In this document: piece after piece, positions 24,792-33,017 of the stretch
How the letters are laid out: every line of letters begins with the position of its first letter
Position numbering within the stretch: position 1 is the stretch's first letter
DNA from: SMAG-U1939 sp036376595
GTDB taxonomy: Bacteria > Chloroflexota > Ktedonobacteria > Ktedonobacterales > JADMIN01
Direction: 5' to 3'
Assembly (NCBI GenBank): GCA_036376595.1
Contig: DASVAA010000189.1
Span: 51,936-115,935, forward strand
Length of the DNA: 64,000 bases
Made by a program: the position numbers and the translations under genes
The notes under the pieces: generated by a model
The model's input: only the letters and a program-made list of their open reading frames with translations
What the model was told of the DNA's origin: nothing
The model's database searches: none

Positions 24792-24832
24792 ACGGGGAGA
24801 TATCCTTCGGGGTGCCTCCCCGTTTTGTTGTC
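24792..24832 (+). terminator. Intrinsic terminator of the Clp gene
   Basis: ACGGGGA and TCCCCGT form the stem, with a further TTCGGGG-containing loop, followed by TTTGTTG. Confidence 0.75.
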
Positions 24833-24920
24833 TCGCACGGCGCATCATGCTACGATGCGCTCCGCGCATATGCACCGCGCGTCGGAGCACCTGCCCGCCC
24901 ACTGAGCCGGAGAGCTATCC

Positions 24921-25088
24921 ATGCCCGCCACGTCTGAGCGCTACTGGCCCGCCGTCCTCGCGACTGCCATCATCCTTGCCGCCGCGCTCATCGGCGGCAT
25001 CGTGTGGTATCTCACAACGATGCTTCCGCTTGCGCCGCGCACGTTCGTAACGAGCTTACAACGTGACTGGGATTCTGGCGGCCTATGA
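24921..25088 (+). CDS. Small single-pass membrane protein (55 aa)
   Basis: ATG 24921 follows GGAGAG at 8 bases. The frame encodes 55 residues with one strong membrane helix (WPAVLATAIILAAALIGGIV, about 9-28) after a short polar N-terminus. The tail after it is short and positively charged at first. The TGA at 25086-25088 overlaps the end of the convergent histidine kinase by 6 bases. The ribosome site and helix make it plausible as a real gene; no family is recognised. Confidence 0.5.
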   Translation: MPATSERYWPAVLATAIILAAALIGGIVWYLTTMLPLAPRTFVTSLQRDWDSGGL

Positions 25089-26576
25089 TGAGTAACCATC
25101 TTCACCCGCGCGGCTACCCGCGTTCACTGCTGACTCCACACGCTCTTGTGCCGCTGGCAGTTGCAGGTGGAACGCCGACCCCTCGCCCTCGATGCCCGCG
25201 CTCTCGACCCAGATCGTGCCGCCCATCGCACGGGCGAACGCCTGGCACAGGTACAGTCCCAGCCCGTTGCCCGGCACGTTAGAGGCGAGATCGCGCGGCA
25301 GCCGCACGAAGCGGTTGAACAGCAGCGGAATCTCGCCCGGCGGGATGCCCAGGCCGTGGTCGCGCACCGTGATCTCGACCATCGGCTGTCCGGCGGCTGC
25401 TCCGCGGTCGCGCTGCCGCCGCTTGGTGCCGTTGGTCGCCTGGCCCGTCACGTACTCGGCGCTCACCTCCACCGGCGTCCCCTGCGGCGAGTATTTCAGC
25501 GCGTTGGAGAGCAGGTTGGTGAGAATCTGGCGCATGCGCACCGGCTCCGCCCAGGCTGCCATGCCGTCGGGGACGTGGACGCGCAGCTCGCGCTCCACCT
25601 GGCGCCCCTCGCGCGGATCGAGGAGCTGTATCGCCGCCTCCAGCGCCTCCCGCACGGCGACGCTCTCTGGCACGAGCGCGCTGGCGTCCTGCTCCAGCCG
25701 CCGCATCGCCAGAATGCTCGTCACCAGCCCGACCAGCCCATCGCCAGCGCGCTTGGCGCGTTCGAGATAGGCGTGGCGCTCCTCTGGCGCGAGCGTGTGC
25801 TCGGTGAGCAGCAGCAGCTCGATGTGTCCCTGCACAGCCATCACCGGGCTGCGCAGCTCGTGGTTGACGTGCGTGATGAACTGGTCCTTCAACTCGTCGA
25901 GCTGCTGGGCGCGGGCGTAGGCCACGCGCACGTCGCCCAGCTCGCGCAGGGTCGCCAGATACGTGCCCGACGTGGCGAAGAGGATGCCCGCCACCGCCCA
26001 TTGCACCAGCAGCGGGAAGGCCAGCAGCAGCGCGCCCTGGCTGCGCAGCGCCATGCCCGGCCCCGGCAGTTGCAGCGCATTGGTCAAGATGAAGAGCGTG
26101 AAGACGTTCATCAGCAGCGTGGTGCCCAGCAGCAGCAACCGATTGGTCGCCATCACGCCGGCCAGCACGATCAGGATCAGCGTCCCGACCATCTCGCTGA
26201 GCGTAATCGCCACCACGGGACTCTCGCCGCTCTCGCCGAAGACGATGTAGACCAGCAGGGGCACGATGATCGTGAGGCCCAGGGGAAAGATGACGAAGAA
26301 CGTGGCCGCGCTCACCTGCTTGCGCCGCACGAAGCGCAGCCCCAGCGCGTGCAGCCCGCCATCCACTCCCACCAGCAGTGTGTTGAAGGCGAAGATCTGG
26401 GCGATCGGCGGGCCGTAATGCGCCAGGGGGAAGAAGATTGCGCTCACCACAAACACGCAGCCTTGCAGAATGGCGAACGTCGGCAGCAGGATGCTGGCGA
26501 GCTGCAAGCGGCGGCGGCGCTCGTAGTCGCGATAAATCTCGCGCTCCAGGGAGATGGGAGATACTGGCTCGGTCAT
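25083..26576 (-). CDS. Membrane histidine kinase
   Basis: This is a 497-residue kinase with about six or seven membrane helices in the first 215 residues and no large outer loop, so it probably senses within the membrane. The HisKA acceptor is in ITHVNHELRSPVMAV (His near 239), and HATPase_c has LLSNALKYSPQGT, VRDHGLGIPPGEIP and GLGLYLCQAFARAMGG. It starts 6 bases after the upstream receiver gene stops, so the two form an RR-HK operon and probably a cognate pair. Confidence 0.9.
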   Translation of the reverse strand: MTEPVSPISLEREIYRDYERRRRLQLASILLPTFAILQGCVFVVSAIFFPLAHYGPPIAQIFAFNTLLVGVDGGLHALGLRFVRRKQVSAATFFVIFPLGLTIIVPLLVYIVFGESGESPVVAITLSEMVGTLILIVLAGVMATNRLLLLGTTLLMNVFTLFILTNALQLPGPGMALRSQGALLLAFPLLVQWAVAGILFATSGTYLATLRELGDVRVAYARAQQLDELKDQFITHVNHELRSPVMAVQGHIELLLLTEHTLAPEERHAYLERAKRAGDGLVGLVTSILAMRRLEQDASALVPESVAVREALEAAIQLLDPREGRQVERELRVHVPDGMAAWAEPVRMRQILTNLLSNALKYSPQGTPVEVSAEYVTGQATNGTKRRQRDRGAAAGQPMVEITVRDHGLGIPPGEIPLLFNRFVRLPRDLASNVPGNGLGLYLCQAFARAMGGTIWVESAGIEGEGSAFHLQLPAAQERVESAVNAGSRAGEDGYSS

Positions 26577-26582
26577 CGCGGC

Positions 26583-27038
26583 TCACCTCTCTGGCTGGTC
26601 CAGTTCGTCGTCGAGCAAGCTCTGCAGGCGCCGGCGGCGCTCCTCCTCGCTGCGGCCAATGACGCGGCAGATCGTCTGGACCAGCTCCAGCGGGCCAACC
26701 GGCTTCACCAGATACTCGTCCACGCCCGAAAAGAAGCCCGCGAGGCGATCCTTCTCCTGCACCATTGCCGAGAGGATCACCAGCGGCGTGGCGCTCGACG
26801 CCGGATCGCCACGCAACGCGCGAATGAGCTGATAGCCATCCAGCCCCGGCATCTTCACATCAATGACGACACAATCCGGGCGCACCTCGAAGTAGCGCTC
26901 CAGCCCTTCGACGCCGTCTTGGGCCTCGGCGACACTGAACTGGCCGAGCTTGCGCAGCGATTCGGCCACCAGTGCGCGCAGCTCGGCGCTGTCGTCCACC
27001 ACCAGCACCGTGTAGCCCGCACCAGAAAGTGATGCCAT
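26583..27038 (-). CDS. Single-domain response regulator
   Basis: A receiver-only protein of 151 residues. Acidic pocket DD follows VLVV near residues 14-15, the phospho-acceptor is Asp in VVIDVKMPGLDGYQ, the conserved Ser is in VILSAM and the Lys is in EYLVKPVG. A charged helical tail of about 30 residues follows, with no DNA-binding domain, so output is likely through protein contacts. ATG 27038 is chosen over GTG 27056 because GGAAGGGGG lies just upstream. It is first in the operon with the membrane kinase. Confidence 0.9.
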   Translation of the reverse strand: MASLSGAGYTVLVVDDSAELRALVAESLRKLGQFSVAEAQDGVEGLERYFEVRPDCVVIDVKMPGLDGYQLIRALRGDPASSATPLVILSAMVQEKDRLAGFFSGVDEYLVKPVGPLELVQTICRVIGRSEEERRRRLQSLLDDELDQPER

Positions 27039-27308
27039 CCGCACGCCCCCTTCCACTCGTCGAGCTGTGTCGCTCCGGCCCGCGCCGCATGCCCGCCGTC
27101 TCGCAGCCCCCGCGAGAGCGGATCGTCCCTGGGCATGCTAGGCTGACGGCGTCGTGGCGTAGGATGTCCATTCCATGCACCAGACGATCAGCATGACTCA
27201 GGGGCTATCATACCAGATCGCCAAAGCCCTACCCTCACGCGCCAAGGAATGTAATGCGTCGCCTGCTTCATGCGTCCTATTATCCACTAGAGCGAGGAGG
27301 GTCGCCCT

Positions 27309-30300
27309 ATGCGCAGCCTGCCCGATCTGGCGCCCGACGACAACCTGGCGCCTGCCGGCGAGCACGACCATCCCGACCGGCGCGATACTACGATCTGGCG
27401 TGCGGTATGGCCGGGTCCGCTAGCCGCGGCACGGGTCGCGGCGCTGCGCCTGCGCCATGCCTGGCGCCCGCTGCTGGCCGTCAATCTGGGCGTCCTGATC
27501 GCCAGCGTGCTGATCTGCGCGCTGCCGCTCTACACCGGCGTGATCGCCGACATCCAGCTTCAGCGCCTGCTCGCCACGGCGCCAGTTACGCAGGTCAACC
27601 TGGATATTGGCGTCACGACGTCCAGCATCCAAAGCTCCGCCGCCGACCAGATCAGCGCGAATGTGCGGGACACCGCATTCGGGGAGATCGACGATTTCGC
27701 TTCCGCCTACTCCTCTCGCTACGCCTCGCTCACGCGCCTGTCGTTCGCCACGGTCAACGGCTCCTACAAGAATGTCATCGGCCTGGGCGTTGACACTTCG
27801 GCCGCGCTGGCCTATACCTTCGACCCGCACACCGGCGCGCCCCACATGAAGCTCTACTCGGGCCGGCTGCCGCGGGACGTGGCGCCGGGGCAGCCGCTGG
27901 AGGTGCTGGTCACACCCAAGATGGGCGCCAAGCCGGGCGACATCATTACCCTCAACGGACCTCCAGGCAATCAGGGAACGCTGACAGTCAAAGTCGCCGG
28001 CGTCTGGTTCCCCACGAACCCGGCCGACGTGTACTGGGACGGCTTCTCGTGGGACACGCACGAGAGCGTGCTGCTCGCGGGACGCGGCGCGCCGCCAGAG
28101 CCGCCGATCTTCCCGCTTGTCTTCACCCACGACGGGTTCTTCCAGGCGCTGGCCGACATCGCCACCGGCTCCGGCGGCTCACTCTCAGGCCCCGCCAGCA
28201 ACAACGCTCCGGTCTTCGGCATGCGGCTCGACTACATCTACCAGGTCAATCGCACCGCGCTGACCGTGCAGAACATGGCGTCTGTGGTGGGCCAATTGCA
28301 ACGTCTGCGCTCGAACCTCACCACCTATCTGCCCGGCTCCAACGGCATCCGCTCGGTGGTGGTCGCCACCGATCTTGATACACTCATTGAGAGTCTGCTG
28401 GCACAGATGCAGTTGCTGGCCTTGCCGCTGACGATGGTGATCGTCGAGCTAGCCGGCGTGGCGCTGCTCTTCACGACGACAATGGCCGGCCTGTTGATCG
28501 ACGACGCCGAGGCCGAGATCGCCACGCTCGCCACGCGCGGCGCCAGTGGCACGCAGATGATTGGCGTGTTCGCGGTCCAGAGTGCGCTGCTGGCGCTGAT
28601 CACCGCCGCCGTCAGTCCGTTTATCGCCTTCTGGGCGGTGTTCGCGTTCGTGCGGCGCATCGTGCCCGAGGTCAGCGTCACGCCGGACTACCTCAGCACT
28701 GCCGTCTCGCTCCAGACGATGGTAACGGCCGTCGCCATCGCCGCAGGGGTGGGCATCGCGGCGGTGGTGCTGGGTGCCACACGCGCGGCGCGACTCGACA
28801 TCGCCGCCTTCCGCCGCGAGCAGGCACGTGGGGTGCGGCGGCCGCTGTGGCAGCGGCTGTACCTCGACGTGGGGCTGGCGCTGCTCTGCGTCGCGGGCTA
28901 CGTAGATCTCTTCCAGTTTGGCGGATTGGGCGTGCGCCAGACCCTCCAACAGGCTGGGCAGAGTGCGGGCAAGAATCCGGACCCCGTACTGGCGCTGGTG
29001 CCGGTGGCCTCGCTGGTGGCCGGCGCGCTGGTGCTGCTGCGCGTCTTCCCGCCGGTCGCGCAAACGTCGGCCAAGCTCGCCAAGGGTAGCCGCGGTGCGC
29101 CCGGTCTGCTCGCCTTCGCCCAGCTCGCGCGCGGAGGCGGCCAGCATGCGCGGCTGGCGCTGCTGCTCACGGTGTGCGTGGGCCTGGGCATCTTTACGCT
29201 CGGCTTTGGCGCCTCGCTCGACCAGAACGCGCACGACCGCGCCGCCTACTCGGTCGGCGCCGACCTCCAGGTCCAACTCCAGGACGACGTGCAGAAGACG
29301 CCCTTCGCGCATGACGTGGGCAAGCAGTTCGCGCGCCTCCCCGGCGTGCTGGCGGTGACGCCGATCTACCGCTCACAGGCGCGCAGCTCGTCCGACAGCG
29401 GCGCACGCCTCTTGAATCTGCTGGGCGTGGACCCAGCCACGTTCGCCTCGGTGGGCTACTGGCGCAACGACTTCTCCGCGCAGCCGCTCGCCAGCTTGAT
29501 GCACCAGATGCACCAGCGCGAGGGCAATCCGCGGGCCGGCACGCCCGAAGCGCCGCTGTGGGCGTTGATCGATACGCGCATGGCGAGCGACCTTGCCCTC
29601 CGCCCCGGCGATCGCTTCACCATCTCGCCGCAGGAGGGCGGCTCCTACGACGTGAACTGCGTGGTGGGCGCGGTCGTAAACGACTTCCCCACGATGTACG
29701 ACACCAACGAAGGCGGCTTCGTCGTGACGGATGAGACCGACCTGCTCACCGCCTACGATAATCCCGAGCTGGGCAATCTGTTGCTGCACGGCCCGACCGA
29801 GTACTGGTTCCACACCACCGGCACGGCCCGCGACAACGCTGCGCTGGCCCAGGCGTTCAACGACCCCAACCTCTACGTGGGCGCGACGGTCGCGCTGCGC
29901 GACATCACCAACGAGATCGCCGCCGGTCCCACTCAGGCCGGCCTCAACGCCCTGCTGCTGGCGGGCGCGCTAATCGCGGCGCTGCTGGGCATCTTTGGCA
30001 GTCTGGTGCAGGCGGGCATCGCCGCTCGCCGGCGCCACGCGCAGTTTGCCGTGCTGCATGCGATCGGTGGCACCGGCAGCCAGCTCACTCGTATCGTCGT
30101 GTGGCAGCAGGCGGCGGTGTATCTCTTCGCGCTGGTGGGCGGGACGCTGCTGGGCTACGTGCTGACATTGCTGATCCTGCCCACGCTGCAGTTCGCGGGC
30201 GGCGCCACCGGCCCCGATGCGGCCGTCCCGCCATACATCCTGGTCTACAATCCCCTGACGACGGCCGGCTTCTACGCCGTGCTCGTCGTCGCCTTCGCCG

Positions 30301-30371
30301 CCGGATTGGCGATCGCCGCCGCCCGCGCTCGTGGTCTCGGCGCCCAGGCGCTGCGGCTGAGCGAGGACTGA
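27309..30371 (+). CDS. FtsX-type ABC permease, 1020 aa
   Basis: The protein has the layout of large MacB/FtsX permeases: an N-terminal membrane helix (near 57-75), a long outer domain, then three to four helices (from LTMVIVELAGVALLFTTTMAG, about 377 on). A second helix and outer domain follow, and a final FtsX domain of about three helices ends the protein (ALIAALLGIFGSLVQAGIAARRR, then VVWQQAAVYLFALVGGTLLGYV). No ATPase gene is next to it on either side, so its motor is encoded elsewhere. ATG 27309 follows GAGGAGGG. Transport of lipoprotein, lipid or peptide is only a family-based guess. Confidence 0.85.
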   Translation: MRSLPDLAPDDNLAPAGEHDHPDRRDTTIWRAVWPGPLAAARVAALRLRHAWRPLLAVNLGVLIASVLICALPLYTGVIADIQLQRLLATAPVTQVNLDIGVTTSSIQSSAADQISANVRDTAFGEIDDFASAYSSRYASLTRLSFATVNGSYKNVIGLGVDTSAALAYTFDPHTGAPHMKLYSGRLPRDVAPGQPLEVLVTPKMGAKPGDIITLNGPPGNQGTLTVKVAGVWFPTNPADVYWDGFSWDTHESVLLAGRGAPPEPPIFPLVFTHDGFFQALADIATGSGGSLSGPASNNAPVFGMRLDYIYQVNRTALTVQNMASVVGQLQRLRSNLTTYLPGSNGIRSVVVATDLDTLIESLLAQMQLLALPLTMVIVELAGVALLFTTTMAGLLIDDAEAEIATLATRGASGTQMIGVFAVQSALLALITAAVSPFIAFWAVFAFVRRIVPEVSVTPDYLSTAVSLQTMVTAVAIAAGVGIAAVVLGATRAARLDIAAFRREQARGVRRPLWQRLYLDVGLALLCVAGYVDLFQFGGLGVRQTLQQAGQSAGKNPDPVLALVPVASLVAGALVLLRVFPPVAQTSAKLAKGSRGAPGLLAFAQLARGGGQHARLALLLTVCVGLGIFTLGFGASLDQNAHDRAAYSVGADLQVQLQDDVQKTPFAHDVGKQFARLPGVLAVTPIYRSQARSSSDSGARLLNLLGVDPATFASVGYWRNDFSAQPLASLMHQMHQREGNPRAGTPEAPLWALIDTRMASDLALRPGDRFTISPQEGGSYDVNCVVGAVVNDFPTMYDTNEGGFVVTDETDLLTAYDNPELGNLLLHGPTEYWFHTTGTARDNAALAQAFNDPNLYVGATVALRDITNEIAAGPTQAGLNALLLAGALIAALLGIFGSLVQAGIAARRRHAQFAVLHAIGGTGSQLTRIVVWQQAAVYLFALVGGTLLGYVLTLLILPTLQFAGGATGPDAAVPPYILVYNPLTTAGFYAVLVVAFAAGLAIAAARARGLGAQALRLSED

Positions 30372-30681
30372 GCGGCGCTGGAATGCGCGGCCCCGTCGGC
30401 GCTGATATCGCATTGTCGTCTCAATTACCCACCTGTGACGGCAGCTTCGCTACCGCAAAGGCTCCCGCCCCACAGTGTTCCCTGCCTGTCGCACGTTCCG
30501 TAAGCCCGCTACACGTTGACACCCCTTCGCGGGCACAGATACAATTCCTGATAGTTTGCCACGAGGGAACAGCGGCGTTTGTCTCGCACGGCATCGGCGC
30601 TGAGGCCGCCGGCGCGTTCGCCGCCATCGGCTGAGGGCGTACGGCGTACGCCCCGACGGATGCTCCTCCGCGGCTCCGAGT

Positions 30682-30704
30682 GTAGTGGCGAGGCCCGCCT
30701 CGCC
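30682..30704 (+). repeat. GTAG-headed REP-like palindrome, second type
   Basis: GTAG, one base, then the perfect hairpin GGCGAGGC-CC-GCCTCGCC. A second copy is at 15664-15686. Confidence 0.75.
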
Positions 30705-30813
30705 TTCTAGAGTCGGACCGAGGATTCGCCCATTTCCCCGCGGCCCACCAGCTCGCCAGCAGCGACCGTCACTCGCATCGCCGGGCATGCACCCGTCGCT
30801 CCCCACGCGCCGT

Positions 30814-30836
30814 GGGCGTCCACCGGACGCCCCTAC
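30814..30836 (-). repeat. GTAG-headed REP-like palindrome, first type
   Basis: On the minus strand GTAG (30836-30833) precedes GGGCGTCC-GGT-GGACGCCC, identical to 22384-22406. Confidence 0.8.
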
Positions 30837-30843
30837 GGATTCT

Positions 30844-30890
30844 GGCTCCCCCTCTCCCTGCGGGGCGAGGGGGCCGGGGATGAGGTCCCG
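30844..30890. repeat. CT-rich/GA-rich hairpin repeat
   Basis: CCCCCTCTCCCTGCGGGG...GAGGGGG...CCGGGGATGAGG. A second copy lies at 35279-35323. Confidence 0.6.
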
Positions 30891-30920
30891 CCCCGCGTCA
30901 TTGGAGGGAACGCGCACCAC

Positions 30921-31700
30921 ATGAACATCGTCGTCTGCATGAAGGAGACGCCGTCCACCACGGCCGAGAAACGCTTCGGCCCTGACAACCGGCTCGAACG
31001 CCGCAAAGAGGAAGCGATCATCAACCCCTTCGACGAGTACAGCATCGAAGAGGGCCTGCGCCAGCAAGAGAAGCACGCCGGCAGCACCGTCACGATCCTG
31101 TGCATGGGACCGGAGACAGCCACCGACACGCTGCGCAAGGCGCTGGCGATGGGCGGTGACCGCGCGGTGCTGGTAACAGACCCCGCGCTGGCCGGCTCCG
31201 ATGCCATCGGCACCGCGCGCGTGCTGGCCGCCGCGCTCAAGAAGATCGGCTTCGATCTGGCAATCTTCGGCAGCGCCGCGGCGGACGCCTACGGCGGCGT
31301 GGTGCCCAGCGCGGTCGCGGCATTCCTCGACATGCCGCTGCTCTCGTACGCCACCAAGCTCGAGCTGACCGACAGCAGCGCCACCATCGAGCGCCAGGCC
31401 GACGTGGGCTACAACACGGTGCAGGCGAGCCTGCCGGCGATGGTGAGTGTCACCAAGCAAATCAATGAGCCGCGCTACCCCTCCATGAAGGGCATCATGG
31501 CTTCCAAGAAGAAGCCGCTCGACACGTTCTCGCTCGCCGATGTCGGTATCAGCGCCGATCAGGTCGGCAGCGCCGGCTCGCACGAGCAGGTGGTGGGGAC
31601 CGAGAAGGTCTCGACGCAGCGCAAGGGCGAGCTGTATATGGGCAACGAAGGAGCCGCGGAGCGCGTGGTGGCCTTCCTGGCGGAAAACAAGGTGCTCTGA
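30921..31700 (+). CDS. etfB: Electron transfer flavoprotein beta subunit
   Basis: EtfB (259 residues) binds AMP or FAD and docks with acyl-CoA and other dehydrogenases. It starts MNIVVCMKETPSTT with the usual nucleotide-binding fold. DEYSIEEGLRQQE, the LCMGPE and GGDRAVLVTD segments, and SLPAMVSVTKQINEPRYPSMKGIM (the EtfB recognition-loop region) are all present. Ribosome site TGGAGGGA lies upstream. etfA follows after 3 bases and the membrane quinone reductase follows that, so electrons from oxidation of fatty acids or similar substrates would run EtfBA to EtfD to quinone. Confidence 0.95.
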   Translation: MNIVVCMKETPSTTAEKRFGPDNRLERRKEEAIINPFDEYSIEEGLRQQEKHAGSTVTILCMGPETATDTLRKALAMGGDRAVLVTDPALAGSDAIGTARVLAAALKKIGFDLAIFGSAAADAYGGVVPSAVAAFLDMPLLSYATKLELTDSSATIERQADVGYNTVQASLPAMVSVTKQINEPRYPSMKGIMASKKKPLDTFSLADVGISADQVGSAGSHEQVVGTEKVSTQRKGELYMGNEGAAERVVAFLAENKVL

Positions 31701-31703
31701 GCC

Positions 31704-32750
31704 ATGTCAAACGACGTCTGGGCGTTGGCGGAGATCAACGGCGGCCGCCTCGCCAACATCTCACTCCAGCTTGCCAGCAAAGCCGCCGAGCTGGCGCAGA
31801 CCTTCGGCGGGAGCGCGGCCGCCGTGGCGCTGGGCAACGGCGCGCGCGACGCCGCGACCGATCTGGGCGCCTGTGGTGCGTCCACCGTCTACACCTCTGA
31901 GGGCGCGGTCTACGGCGAGTATCTCACGCAGCCCTATGCCGAGGCGCTGGCCGGGCTGATCCAGCAGCACCAGCCCAGGCTCGTGCTCTTCGGCTGCACC
32001 AATTTCGGCCGCGACGTGGCCGCGCGTGTGGCCGCCAAGCTCAACCTGGGCCTGGAGTACAACGTCAGCGACGTTGCCGCGCAGGGCGACCACGTGGTGA
32101 TGACGGTCAACGCGTTTGGCGGCGCGATGGCGGTGCGGATGGAGTTCACCGGCAAGTCGGCCACTCACCTGCTCGGTGCGCGGCAGAACGCCTTCCCGAC
32201 GGTGCGCAGCGGCGGCACGGCCAATGTGCAGGAGGTCCCGGCGCCGGCAGCGCCGGCCAACGGCGCCAAGATTACGGGCACGTTCGGCACCGAGGGCGCC
32301 GAAGAGGCGGGCCACCTGGGCAAGGCCCCCGACGGCCACGACATCTGGATGCCCGCCGCCAGCCGTGCCAAGCTCGAAGAGGCACAGATCGTCGTCTCCG
32401 GCGGGCGTGGGCTTGGCGGACCCGAAGGCTTCCGCCAGATCGAGGAGCTGGCGACGGCGCTGGGCGCGAGCGTTGGCGCCTCGCGCGCGGCGGTGGACGC
32501 CGGCTGGATTCCCTACGGGCACCAGGTGGGGCAGACCGGCAAGACGGTCAAGCCAACGGTCTACATCGCCTGCGGTATCTCCGGCGCGGTGCAGCACAAG
32601 GCCGGCATGGGCACGTCGGGGCTGATCATCGCCGTCAACAAGGACAAAGAGGCGCCGATCTTCGGCTTCTGCGACCTGGGCATCGTCGGCGATCTCAACG
32701 TCGTCGTGCCGGCGCTCACTGAGGCAGTCAAGAAGCGCAAGGGCGAGTAA
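31704..32750 (+). CDS. etfA: Electron transfer flavoprotein alpha subunit
   Basis: EtfA (348 residues) carries the electron-transferring FAD. The C-terminal FAD domain shows IVVSGGRGLGGPEGF, GASRAAVDAGW, QVGQTGKTVKP, YIACGISGAVQHKAGM, IIAVNKD and APIFGFCDLGIVGD, all standard. The N-terminal domain starts VWALAEINGGRL. Start and spacing indicate coupling with etfB. Confidence 0.95.
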   Translation: MSNDVWALAEINGGRLANISLQLASKAAELAQTFGGSAAAVALGNGARDAATDLGACGASTVYTSEGAVYGEYLTQPYAEALAGLIQQHQPRLVLFGCTNFGRDVAARVAAKLNLGLEYNVSDVAAQGDHVVMTVNAFGGAMAVRMEFTGKSATHLLGARQNAFPTVRSGGTANVQEVPAPAAPANGAKITGTFGTEGAEEAGHLGKAPDGHDIWMPAASRAKLEEAQIVVSGGRGLGGPEGFRQIEELATALGASVGASRAAVDAGWIPYGHQVGQTGKTVKPTVYIACGISGAVQHKAGMGTSGLIIAVNKDKEAPIFGFCDLGIVGDLNVVVPALTEAVKKRKGE

Positions 32751-32770
32751 GTAGCGCAACGCGGGGTAGG

Positions 32771-32835
32771 CGGCCGGCGGTTGAAACCGCGCCTGGAGGG
32801 CCTGGCGGCCGCCAAACCCGCCGTCGCGGGTTAGG
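32771..32835. repeat. nTGAAn-type dispersed palindrome
   Basis: GGCGGTTGAAACCGCGCCTG is followed by GGCCTGGCGGCCGCC and AACCCGCCGTCGCGGGTT. Close copies are at 46189-46249 and, inverted, at 36075-36104. Confidence 0.7.
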
Positions 32836-32914
32836 ATCGAGGGGACACCGTGCTGACGCGCTGTCGGCAGACGCATCACAGTGGGTGTATGATGCGTTCT
32901 TGGGGGCCTGAACT

Positions 32915-32998
32915 CAGCGTTCTCCTCCCTCCGCGTCCGCTGCGCCCTCCGCGGTTCCTCTCTCTGCCTCCGTTCTCTCCGTTTCCTCTGTGGTGAAT
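32915..32998 (-). repeat. Purine-rich dispersed repeat
   Basis: On the minus strand it begins TTCACCACAGAGGAAACGGA and continues with CGCGGAGG/CGCAG units. A second long copy is at 37965-38047 and a shorter relative at 12557. Both long copies end just upstream of start or stop codons. Confidence 0.65.
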
Positions 32999-33017
32999 CC
33001 CGGAACAGGAGACTTGT

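Larger units (their letters stand above)
30372..30920. other. Repeat-rich gap, 549 bases
   Basis: No gene is supported. It holds a perfect palindrome GGGCGTAC-GGC-GTACGCCC (30635-30653), two GTAG palindromes and a pyrimidine/purine hairpin repeat, listed separately. The first 250 bases show nothing I recognise. Confidence 0.6.

Noticed and set aside
22451..24838. 795-codon open frame antisense to the Clp gene
   Set aside because: Shadow of a real AAA+ gene with conserved Walker motifs on the other strand.
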